From: Psychrobacter jeotgali
GTDB lineage: Bacteria > Pseudomonadota > Gammaproteobacteria > Pseudomonadales > Moraxellaceae
Direction of reading: 5' to 3'
Length of the DNA stretch: 64,000 nt
NCBI RefSeq assembly: GCF_904846315.1
Contig: NZ_CAJHAF010000001.1
Span: forward strand, 1,674,001-1,738,000
The notes beneath the pieces are model-generated. The model did not search any database. It had not been told where the DNA came from and worked only from the letters and a program-made list of their open reading frames with translations. Every line of letters starts with the position of its first letter. Positions within the stretch are counted from its first letter, which is position 1. This document shows, piece by piece, positions 57,190 to 64,000 of this stretch. Position numbers and translations under genes: made by a program.

Positions 57190-57471
57190 CTAAATAAACT
57201 CCCGCTCAACATTCATTATCCGTCCATCTACAGTCCGTTCTATCTTCTCCTCTATTTGACTACATTGCGACTCAACCTCACGTTTGGACAGTCCGACAAT
57301 CACAAATGTCCATTCGCTGGCGTCATGCCGATCGCGCTCACCGCTCTCGCACACGGCAACGCTTGGATTATTGCCAAAACGCGCGTGCAAGCCGCCCATA
57401 CGTTGGCGTTTTTCTTTTAATGAGCTGCATCCGGGCAAAGAGAATGTCAGAGTCAAGATAGCAATATGCAT
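57190..57471 (-). CDS. DUF503 (YlxP-like) protein
   Basis: The 93-residue protein matches the DUF503 pattern: an N-terminal strand, SLKEKRQRMGGLHARFG, then SVAVCESGERDRHDASEWTFVIVGLS, and a C-terminal helix with VESQCSQIEEKIE. In Firmicutes ylxP sits beside rbfA, but here it stands alone and convergent with higA. The function is not established. Confidence 0.82.
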   Translation of the reverse strand: MHIAILTLTFSLPGCSSLKEKRQRMGGLHARFGNNPSVAVCESGERDRHDASEWTFVIVGLSKREVESQCSQIEEKIERTVDGRIMNVEREFI

Positions 57472-57626
57472 TTCATTTTCCTTTTTTCTTTATTGACATT
57501 AATGTTATTGATGCTTCATGTTATCATCAAGCAGGCTTTTTGCGTAGGCGACTATAGCTAAGCATTGCCAAGCATCTGATAACCACTCAAGCTAATGACA
57601 TTGATAACCGATATGTGTATTAACCC

Positions 57627-58415
57627 ATGACCTCTATCAGCTACGTACAGCAGCAGCACATTACTCGATTATGTGTACGCTGCGGATTGCTCCTTATGCA
57701 ATATGGCGCTGAGGCGGCTGTGGTGGTTGACTTGTCAAAGCGTTTGGGATTCGCGTTGGGGATGAGTAGCGTAGAATGTTCGCTTAATTTTAATGCTATT
57801 ACCTTGACGACCATCTGTGATGAACGCTGTATCACCACCACTCGGGACACCATTAATCAGAGTATCAATGTCAATTTATTGGTGCAAATTCAGCAAATCG
57901 TCAATAGAACTGAAGCGGCTGTAGACAATGGCAAGCTGACTGAACTTACTACCCTGGCGTTTGATGGGTTGGATAAGACAGTTTATTCCAAATGGCTGGT
58001 GGGGGTGTTTGTTGGCACCTCTTGCGCCGCTTTTGCTTATCTGAATGGTGGCAGTTTGTCGATTACCGCTGTGACCTTTATCGCTGGCATGGTGGCGATG
58101 CTCACGCGTATTTATCTGTCCAAATTCCACTTTAATCCCTTTATCACGGTTATTATGACCGCTTTTATCGCCTCTTTAATTGGGGCGACCACCTATTATT
58201 TTGATATTGGTAATAATGGGGATATCGCCGTTGCCTCCAGCGTACTATTGCTAGTGCCAAGCTTTCCCCTGATTAATTCTTTATCAGATATCCTAAAAGG
58301 CTATGTCAATATTGGGATTGGGCGTGCTGTGTTTACTTATATGCTGACCTTGTCCGCCTGCGTTGGCATTGTGATGGCGCTGGTGTTACTGCAAATACAG
58401 CATTGGGGATTTTGA
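57627..58415 (+). CDS. Threonine/serine exporter ThrE-type, N-terminal half (DUF1212)
   Basis: The 262-residue protein has a soluble N-terminal part (RLCVRCGLLLMQYGAEAAVVVDLSKRLG, with ALGMSSVECSLN) followed by about five membrane segments from residue 130. This is the DUF1212 half of ThrE-type amino-acid exporters. The second half is the next gene, two bases away, as in bipartite ThrE systems. The ATG has no strong ribosome site. The substrate (Thr, Ser or another small molecule) is inferred from family only. Confidence 0.85.
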   Translation: MTSISYVQQQHITRLCVRCGLLLMQYGAEAAVVVDLSKRLGFALGMSSVECSLNFNAITLTTICDERCITTTRDTINQSINVNLLVQIQQIVNRTEAAVDNGKLTELTTLAFDGLDKTVYSKWLVGVFVGTSCAAFAYLNGGSLSITAVTFIAGMVAMLTRIYLSKFHFNPFITVIMTAFIASLIGATTYYFDIGNNGDIAVASSVLLLVPSFPLINSLSDILKGYVNIGIGRAVFTYMLTLSACVGIVMALVLLQIQHWGF

Positions 58416-58416
58416 G

Positions 58417-58869
58417 ATGTGGTTTATCGAAACCATTGCGCTGGCCTGCATCATTACACTCGGTTGGACGCTGATGTTCACCGTGCCCAAAAGGTATATT
58501 TTGCCTTGTTTGCTGATGACCGCTTTCGGGTTCGGACTAAAAACGGCGCTGGTTTATCAACATATACATCTGGTAATAGCCAGTTTTTTTGGCGCAATGC
58601 TCGCCAGCTTTTTGGGGGTTTATTTTTCTAGGAAATACACCCTACCGCCCAAAGCCCTTATCTCGCCCAGTGTCATTTGTATGATGCCGGGCATCTCGGC
58701 TTATAAGGCGATGGTGAGCATGGTGCAGATTGGGTATTTTGGCTTCTCGGATGAGCTGTTTAGCCAAATGATGGTCTATTTGTTTGAAGCTTTATTTGTG
58801 ACATTAGGATTGGTGCTAGGCTTGTCCATTCCGGGACTGTTATTCTATAGACGTCGTCCTATTGTGTAA
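58417..58869 (+). CDS. Threonine/serine exporter ThrE-type, C-terminal half (DUF3815/ThrE_2)
   Basis: The 150-residue protein has four to five membrane segments and the family stretch ALISPSVICMMPGISAYKAM. It corresponds to the second half of ThrE. It starts one base after the stop of the first half and is surely co-transcribed. The two products should assemble into one transporter. Confidence 0.85.
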   Translation: MWFIETIALACIITLGWTLMFTVPKRYILPCLLMTAFGFGLKTALVYQHIHLVIASFFGAMLASFLGVYFSRKYTLPPKALISPSVICMMPGISAYKAMVSMVQIGYFGFSDELFSQMMVYLFEALFVTLGLVLGLSIPGLLFYRRRPIV

Positions 58870-59023
58870 GTGAAGGACTATGCTTCTACTTTTGCTTAAC
58901 TATACACTGTACTGATGTTATACGTCTTAAGGATGAAAAAACTTGTAAGATTTATTATGATACCCATTACTATAGGGTACAAAATCACACTGATAAGAAC
59001 TTAATAAAGAAAGAGACGTAAAA

Positions 59024-60379
59024 ATGACCAAACATTATGATTATATTTCCATTGGCGGCGGTAGCGGCGGCATTGCCTCTATCAATAGAGCAGCGACTTA
59101 TGGTAAAAAATGCGCCATTATCGAAGCCGAACAATTAGGCGGCACCTGCGTCAACTGGGGCTGCGTGCCCAAAAAGGTGATGTGGTACGGCGCACAAGTA
59201 GCCGAAGCGATTGAGAAATATGCGCCAGATTATGGCTTTGATGTAGAATTAAAAGGCTTTGATTATCAAAAGCTAGTACAAAGCCGTCAGCAGTATATTG
59301 AAAACATTCACCGCTCCTACGACAATAACTTAGCCAAAAATGGCGTTGAAGTGATAAAAGGCTTTGCTAAGTTTGTCGATACTAATACCGTAGAAGTCAA
59401 TGGCGAGCTCATTACCGCCGACCATATTTTAATCGCTACCGGCGGTCATCCTATTTTCCCTGACGTCCCAGGTGCAGAATACGGTATCGATTCCGATGGG
59501 TTTTTTGAATTGAATCATCTGCCAAAACGTGTCGCTATCGCCGGAGCCGGATATATCGCCGTAGAAATCGCCGGCGTACTCAATAGCTTAGGCGCTGAGG
59601 TGCATTTATACGTCCGTCAGCACTCACCGTTACGCTCCTTTGACCATACTATCGTTGAAACCCTGCTAATAGAGATGGAACAAGACGGTATTCAATTGCA
59701 TACCAATACCACAATCACTGAAGTCAAAAAGAATGAAGATGGAAGTCTAGAGTTATTCGCTGAAGACGGCACTCTTGATACAGTAGATTGCTTGATTTGG
59801 GCGATTGGGCGCGCGCCCTCCACTGACAATATTAACTTGGAGGTGACGGGTGTAGAAACTACCGAAATTGGTAAAATTAAAGTTGATAAATTCCAAAATA
59901 CTAATGTCGATGGCATTTATGCGGTCGGCGATATTATCGAGAACAGCATTGATTTGACCCCGGTAGCTATTGCGGCAGGCAGACGTCTGTCTGAGCGTTT
60001 GTTCAACGATAAAACTGATGAGCATTTAGTTTATGATTTAGTACCGACGGTCATTTTTACTCACCCGGCTATTGGCACTATTGGCTTATCAGAGATTGAT
60101 GCAGTTGAAGAGTACGGTAAAGACAATATCAAATGCTATAAATCAACCTTTACCTCTATGTATAGTGCAGTGACTCAGCATCGCCAAAAATGCGTGATGA
60201 AACTGGTGTGCTTAGGAGATGATGAGAAAATTATCGGTCTGCACGGTATTGGTTATGGGGTCGATGAGATGATTCAAGGCTTTGCGGTAGCGATTAAGAT
60301 GGGCGCAACGAAGGCAGACTTTGATGATACGGTCGCCATTCATCCTACCGGTTCAGAAGAGTTTGTGACGATGCGTTAA
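59024..60379 (+). CDS. gor: Glutathione-disulfide reductase
   Basis: The 451-residue FAD/NADPH enzyme has the redox-active disulphide in [17 protein letters not shown] near residue 43. It also has the FAD-binding start [18 protein letters not shown], the NADPH-binding [13 protein letters not shown] with an Arg-containing [11 protein letters not shown], and the C-terminal catalytic [10 protein letters not shown]. Length and motifs match bacterial Gor. AGAGACG lies upstream. A bidirectional terminator follows. Confidence 0.95.
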   Translation: MTKHYDYISIGGGSGGIASINRAATYGKKCAIIEAEQLGGTCVNWGCVPKKVMWYGAQVAEAIEKYAPDYGFDVELKGFDYQKLVQSRQQYIENIHRSYDNNLAKNGVEVIKGFAKFVDTNTVEVNGELITADHILIATGGHPIFPDVPGAEYGIDSDGFFELNHLPKRVAIAGAGYIAVEIAGVLNSLGAEVHLYVRQHSPLRSFDHTIVETLLIEMEQDGIQLHTNTTITEVKKNEDGSLELFAEDGTLDTVDCLIWAIGRAPSTDNINLEVTGVETTEIGKIKVDKFQNTNVDGIYAVGDIIENSIDLTPVAIAAGRRLSERLFNDKTDEHLVYDLVPTVIFTHPAIGTIGLSEIDAVEEYGKDNIKCYKSTFTSMYSAVTQHRQKCVMKLVCLGDDEKIIGLHGIGYGVDEMIQGFAVAIKMGATKADFDDTVAIHPTGSEEFVTMR

Positions 60380-60427
60380 TTAGCGCTAGTAGGCATTATT
60401 TATGCGCTAGATAGATTTAAAGCTAAT

Positions 60428-60461
60428 AAAAAAGGCTATTCTCGATGGAATAGCCTTTTTT
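60428..60461. terminator. Bidirectional terminator after gor
   Basis: A 14-bp stem (AAAAAAGGCTATTC and its complement) with a 6-base loop and flanking A/T tracts. It lies between gor and the convergent lipoprotein gene. Confidence 0.92.
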
Positions 60462-60488
60462 ACTCAAGTGAAAGCTTACCCTAGCCTT

Positions 60489-60812
60489 TTAGTCTCCCAG
60501 CGCCCATTCACCATTATATTTATAGACCAAAAAGTTAACCTTTTTAGTTTCGCTCTTGCCATCCTTACTCTGGACAATCTCAGCGACACAGCGATAGTTA
60601 TCTTCACCTTCAGCAGCGGCGCACTTCACATTACTTACGCTTTCAAGCGTTGGCATGACTACCTTGCTATGGGCAGCAGAGGTCATACCATGGGCTTGCT
60701 CATACTGCGCTCTGATCAAACCCTCAACGATATCGTCGGCAGGAACGTTCGAACAAGCCGCTAATAAAGGCGGCAAGAGCAACAACAAAGCTAGTTTTCT
60801 TAAGTTGGTCAT
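60489..60812 (-). CDS. Small hypothetical lipoprotein
   Basis: The 107-residue protein has a lipoprotein signal (LALLLLLPPLLAAC), so it is probably membrane-anchored after position 20. The mature part has two Cys (VKCAAAEGEDNYRC) likely to form a disulphide and ends YKYNGEWALGD. I do not recognise a family. It is a single-gene unit. Confidence 0.75.
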   Translation of the reverse strand: MTNLRKLALLLLLPPLLAACSNVPADDIVEGLIRAQYEQAHGMTSAAHSKVVMPTLESVSNVKCAAAEGEDNYRCVAEIVQSKDGKSETKKVNFLVYKYNGEWALGD

Positions 60813-60965
60813 AAAAGTCTCATTGGTACTGGATAGGAGGTTTATTGAATAATAACTTTGACAGTTGACGTATGCTAGATAATCAAAGTATGAGAATATT
60901 TAATACTGACAGTGTAATACCGATACTGCTATGATGCCAGTATTCTAAGCTGTTGAGAGATAACT

Positions 60966-61172
60966 GTGTGGCAGGTGTACTTGTTTATTTTACCGATTGG
61001 TCTGGGCATTATGACCTTGGTAGCCAGTTTAATAGGCTTATTTGCTTACCTTATGTCTGATGATAATGCCACTCGCTTGCTTGCTTTTAACTGGTTTAAA
61101 CGCCTGATTATCGTAGCATTTCTATTGATTAGTATCGGCCTGTTTATGACTTTTGGACATTTTTGGGGTTAA
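60966..61172 (+). CDS. Small two-helix membrane protein of unknown function
   Basis: The 68-residue protein starts at GTG, with GAGA a few bases upstream. It has two hydrophobic segments (YLFILPIGLGIMTLVASLIGLFAYLM, and LIIVAFLLISIGLFMTFG) separated by a short polar loop. No family is recognised with confidence. The composition and the clean reading frame suggest a real small membrane protein. Confidence 0.6.
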   Translation: MWQVYLFILPIGLGIMTLVASLIGLFAYLMSDDNATRLLAFNWFKRLIIVAFLLISIGLFMTFGHFWG

Positions 61173-61201
61173 TTCAATTTTGATAGAGTTAAAGTTAACC
61201 T

Positions 61202-61837
61202 TTATACATTAACTATCTTCTCTAATTCTAACAACTCTAAATCCTGACGCTTTGGCTCGCCATTATTGCCATCATCCGGAAATGGCATTTTGTTACCATT
61301 CAATTGATAACCACGGCGCTGATAGTAAGCCAACAACTCGGGGCGATGGCTTAAAATAGACATGGTCAGTCGGCTGATTTGCTTGACGTTTTGATTAACC
61401 ATTTGACTGTCAACTGCTGCTAAATGCCGAATAGCAAAGGTTTCTGCCGCTTCCAGTATTATATTGCCCACGCCTTTGCCTTGCAGCTTTGGATGAACGG
61501 CAAACATACCGATATAGGCTTTCTTATTAGAACCATCATTAGTAGCAGCTTCACTGACATCAGCATTAGTTGTTATCTCAACTGCAATACAGCCTAAGAG
61601 CTCGCCGGTCTCCTGTCCTACGCGCATGCCAGTAGTAGTTTTTGGATAAACAAATACATAATGTTTGGGCGTAGCAATAACTTTAGCCAGCTCAGCTTGG
61701 GTAGTTCGAATGCCGCCTATCAAATTGGCTTCATTTGTCCAGCCTTCATCTTGGCGATAGCAATGGTTCAGTAGCTTCTCTAGTGCGCTCACATCATCCG
61801 CTTCAGCTTGGCGTAAAAATACAGAATTCTTATTCAT
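61202..61837 (-). CDS. GNAT-family N-acetyltransferase
   Basis: The 211-residue protein starts RQAEADDVSALEKLLNHCY and has the acetyl-CoA-binding block AYIGMFAVHPKLQGKGVGNIILEAAE (Q/R-x-x-G-x-G/A type). The C-terminal stretch LAYYQRRGYQLNG closes the fold. The substrate is unknown. It lies upstream of no obvious partner; the Rieske-FAD gene precedes it in the opposite sense of the map but on the same strand. Confidence 0.88.
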   Translation of the reverse strand: MNKNSVFLRQAEADDVSALEKLLNHCYRQDEGWTNEANLIGGIRTTQAELAKVIATPKHYVFVYPKTTTGMRVGQETGELLGCIAVEITTNADVSEAATNDGSNKKAYIGMFAVHPKLQGKGVGNIILEAAETFAIRHLAAVDSQMVNQNVKQISRLTMSILSHRPELLAYYQRRGYQLNGNKMPFPDDGNNGEPKRQDLELLELEKIVNV

Positions 61838-61870
61838 AATAACGCTGATCCTTCATTTATAACTCACAAA

Positions 61871-61902
61871 AAGGGCGGCTCAAAGCTATTAGAGCCGCCC
61901 TT
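61871..61902 (-). terminator. Terminator of the Rieske-FAD oxidoreductase gene
   Basis: An 11-bp stem (AAGGGCGGCTC / GAGCCGCCCTT) with a 10-base loop, followed on the minus strand by a T tract. About 48 bases past the stop. Confidence 0.9.
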
Positions 61903-61949
61903 AATGATACCAATTAGTCCATCATTACTGTAAATTTTTTGCTACTAAA

Positions 61950-63560
61950 CTAGCGCGATAGAGCATGCGCTTGGTCAATAATATCAAAGCCATTATTAAT
62001 CTGCGCCCGAGTGGGGGCATGGCCACGACGTAATAGCTCAGCAAAAGCGATAAGCTCTTTATCACGTCCAAGCGAGCTGGCCGCACTAGCTCGAGTATTC
62101 TCGCCCTCATCATCGAAATAGTATTCAATATAATCAAGCTCATTGGGTCTACCGAACAAAATACTGTGGTCGGTGGTAGCAGCATGGCCACTATAGCGTA
62201 GACTTTTGCCATATTGCGCTGTCCAAAAGAAGGGAATACGCTCCTCTAGCGAATTGACATCATCCTTGCCCAAGATGGCAGCAGCGGTTACCAAGCCGTG
62301 CTGCAACGCTACACGCCAGTGCTCAATCCGCTGACGACCCATCTGATTGGTCGCTTTGGCGATATCGCCTAAGGCATAAACGCCATCACGCAGTTGTAGA
62401 TGCTCATCGACTTGTACGCCATCAGGATCGTTCACTTCGCTTAATAATTCCGTACGTGGTGCCACCCCTGTCCCTAGGATGACCATATCAGCGTCAAGGC
62501 TACGGCCATCAGATAAGGTCACGCCGCTCACTTTACCATCATCGCTATTGATCTCGTTGACACCAGCACCAAAGACAAAGCTAACGCCATTTTCTTCGTG
62601 CAAGTTGATTAAAGCATTACTTACTGCTTCAGAGACAATATTGCCCATCACTCGCTGACTAAGGCCCACTACGGTAATAGCAGCCGTTTCACCTGCCTGC
62701 GCTAGTGCTGACGCAGTTTCCATACCGATAAAGCCAGTCCCTACTATAACCACTTGCTTACCTGCGCTAGCTTCTTTAATCGCTTTGGCATCATCCATAC
62801 TACGAAGGGTATAAACACCTTTGGCATCAGTGCCCTTAAATGGTGGCACTTTTGGCTCAGAACCAGTAGCTACCACCAAAAAGTCGGCGCTCAGTTTACT
62901 ATCTGCATTGCCAGCATCATTACTAATGATAATCGTCCGCTCATTAGGCAGAACCTCACTGACGGTTTGGTTTAAGCGCAGATCAATATCGTGTCTATCC
63001 GCCCAACTCGAACCACCCAATATTAACTTTGACTCATCCATTTTACCCGCCAAAAACATCTTGGAGAGCAGTGGACGATTATAAGGCGCTTTGTTATCTT
63101 TACTAATCAAAGTAATCTTACCGCCATAGCCCATATTACGCAGTTGCTGGGCGGTCATAAAACCTGCACCACCGCCACCAACGATAACGGTATGAGTATC
63201 GCTCAACTTATCATTATCTAGCGTTTTATCTATCTTAGCTGAAGTATCGACGATCAAGCTATCGCCATTGTCCGTCAATTGATATTGGGTCAGCCCTTTC
63301 ATGGCAACAGGCTCTAATAGTGTCCCATCACGGCTATCAAAAGTACCGTGGTGCCAAGGACAAACCACGCGGTTACCACAGCGCAGCCCCTCACCTAAAT
63401 CTGCTCCTGCATGTGGACATTTACCATCAAATGCTTGAAACTGATCCTCATCACGAGTGATTAAAATGATACTATCGTCAGCTTGCTTAAATGACTTCAT
63501 TCCGCCACTGGGAATGTCCGCTTTATTGATAGTGATCTTATTGCCGGTTATCTGAGTCAT
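61950..63560 (-). CDS. Rieske [2Fe-2S] - FAD-dependent NAD(P)H oxidoreductase (AIFM3-like)
   Basis: The 536-residue protein joins a Rieske ferredoxin domain (about 1-105) to a pyridine-nucleotide-disulphide oxidoreductase. The Rieske ligands are CPHAGADLGEG and CPWHHGTFD. The FAD-binding segment is HTVIVGGGGAGFMTAQQL near 120, and the NAD(P)-binding one is VVIVGTGFIGMETASALAQAG near 270. A second FAD contact is DGVYALGDIA. A C-terminal reductase-type domain ends with RGHAPTRAQINNGFD. This layout resembles AIFM3-like proteins and ferredoxin reductases of oxygenase systems. AAGGATAACTT precedes the ATG. No oxygenase gene is adjacent, so the electron acceptor is unknown. Confidence 0.9.
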   Translation of the reverse strand: MTQITGNKITINKADIPSGGMKSFKQADDSIILITRDEDQFQAFDGKCPHAGADLGEGLRCGNRVVCPWHHGTFDSRDGTLLEPVAMKGLTQYQLTDNGDSLIVDTSAKIDKTLDNDKLSDTHTVIVGGGGAGFMTAQQLRNMGYGGKITLISKDNKAPYNRPLLSKMFLAGKMDESKLILGGSSWADRHDIDLRLNQTVSEVLPNERTIIISNDAGNADSKLSADFLVVATGSEPKVPPFKGTDAKGVYTLRSMDDAKAIKEASAGKQVVIVGTGFIGMETASALAQAGETAAITVVGLSQRVMGNIVSEAVSNALINLHEENGVSFVFGAGVNEINSDDGKVSGVTLSDGRSLDADMVILGTGVAPRTELLSEVNDPDGVQVDEHLQLRDGVYALGDIAKATNQMGRQRIEHWRVALQHGLVTAAAILGKDDVNSLEERIPFFWTAQYGKSLRYSGHAATTDHSILFGRPNELDYIEYYFDDEGENTRASAASSLGRDKELIAFAELLRRGHAPTRAQINNGFDIIDQAHALSR

Positions 63561-63830
63561 AAGTTATCCTTAACGGTTGTTATTAGCTTTTATATAAATC
63601 ATCAATATACTGATAGTAACAAGATCACCCAACCTAGGCTGTTTTATTGTATATCTTCCTCGTTGCAAAACGTAAAGGTCTAATGTTGTTATAAATGCTT
63701 AAACTTTTGCAAAAATCAAATGCTGGGCTAAAAGCGCTAGCCTACCAAAGTTCATATTGAATTAAAAACCAGCAAACTACTAAATTCATACCTTTTCAAC
63801 TCAAACGCTTAATTTAAAAAAGATTGCCTT

Positions 63831-64000
63831 ATGACCTCAAATACTCATGACTCCGTTGATACTACTGATACTACTGATACTACTGATACTACAATGCTTA
63901 ATTTTGCCGAAGCGACTGATACCGCAAAGTTGCCACAGCCAATCACGCCTCCTATAAAGCAAGCTATTTATAAGTCAAAGGCGGAAGACTTTGTGGTCAA
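63831..64000 (+). CDS. truD: tRNA pseudouridine synthase D, 5' end only (tentative)
   Basis: Only the first 56 codons are in the window. After a Thr/Asp-rich start, the sequence QAIYKSKAEDFVV matches the conserved N-terminal part of TruD (of the type ...YKxxPEDFxVxE), which makes pseudouridine 13 in tRNA-Glu. The start is uncertain: the ATG at 63831 has a weak ribosome site, and an in-frame ATG at 63894, after the repeat, would give a more normal length. Confidence 0.7.
   Translation, partial: MTSNTHDSVDTTDTTDTTDTTMLNFAEATDTAKLPQPITPPIKQAIYKSKAEDFVV
63858..63893. repeat. 9-bp minisatellite (GATACTACT), four copies, inside truD
   Basis: Four head-to-tail copies of GATACTACT (the last ends ACA) encode Asp-Thr-Thr repeats. 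Copy-number change would keep the frame. Confidence 0.9.

Noticed and set aside
1..64000. CRISPR array, integron attC sites or prophage
   Set aside because: No regularly spaced direct repeats with unique spacers, no integrase and no phage structural genes were found. The tandem repeats seen have no spacers.

Overview
The window looks like chromosomal DNA from a gammaproteobacterium of the Moraxellaceae, most likely Psychrobacter. This is inferred from gene content: a FimX-type type IV pilus regulator, a gspN-gspC-gspD cluster, many two-partner-secretion traits, an EpmB/EF-P pair, a urease cluster and moderate to low GC. No rRNA gene is present to confirm it. There is one tRNA, for valine.

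Layout. Positions 1-12641 (minus strand) hold a two-partner secretion locus: a tpsB/cdiB-like transporter followed by a giant tpsA/cdiA-like exoprotein of more than 3,570 residues. Its C-terminus, and any toxin and immunity gene, lie beyond the left edge. A tRNA-Val with its terminator follows. Positions 13020-18279 (minus) carry a moxR - DUF58 - transglutaminase cluster and a cytochrome c lipoprotein. Positions 18447-22477 (minus) carry fimX and a FimW-like gene, both probably c-di-GMP effectors for type IV pili. epmB and efp are divergent, which links the EF-P lysylation enzyme to its substrate. Next come a soluble hybrid histidine kinase, tcdA, a tatD-type nuclease, a DUF3298 lipoprotein and the type II secretion genes gspD, gspC and gspN. 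An H-NS-family gene, ssb and an EamA-type transporter complete the minus-strand block.

Positions 37119-42464 (plus) form a complete urease cluster, ureD-A-B-C-E-F-G. After its terminator comes an unusual gene with three tandem RidA domains in one chain, then a YajR-like MFS transporter (minus) and uvrA (plus).

Positions 49171-54024 are the most clearly accessory part. They hold an AT-rich gene for a protein with a nuclease-like core and a C-terminal SEC-C zinc motif, then an IS110-family element whose transposase gene has been split by an intact IS256-family element (8-bp target duplication visible), then a hairpin-rich non-coding stretch. Further right are an SDR dehydrogenase, an ABM-family monooxygenase, an HSL-type esterase, a HigBA-like toxin-antitoxin pair with a palindromic operator, DUF503, a split ThrE-type exporter, glutathione reductase, small envelope proteins, a GNAT acetyltransferase and a Rieske-FAD oxidoreductase. 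The window ends in the first 170 bases of truD, whose start carries a 9-bp minisatellite.

Best candidates for something undescribed are the single-chain triple RidA protein, the nuclease-like SEC-C protein beside the nested insertion sequences, and the off-window C-terminus of the giant exoprotein. No CRISPR array, prophage or integron was seen.
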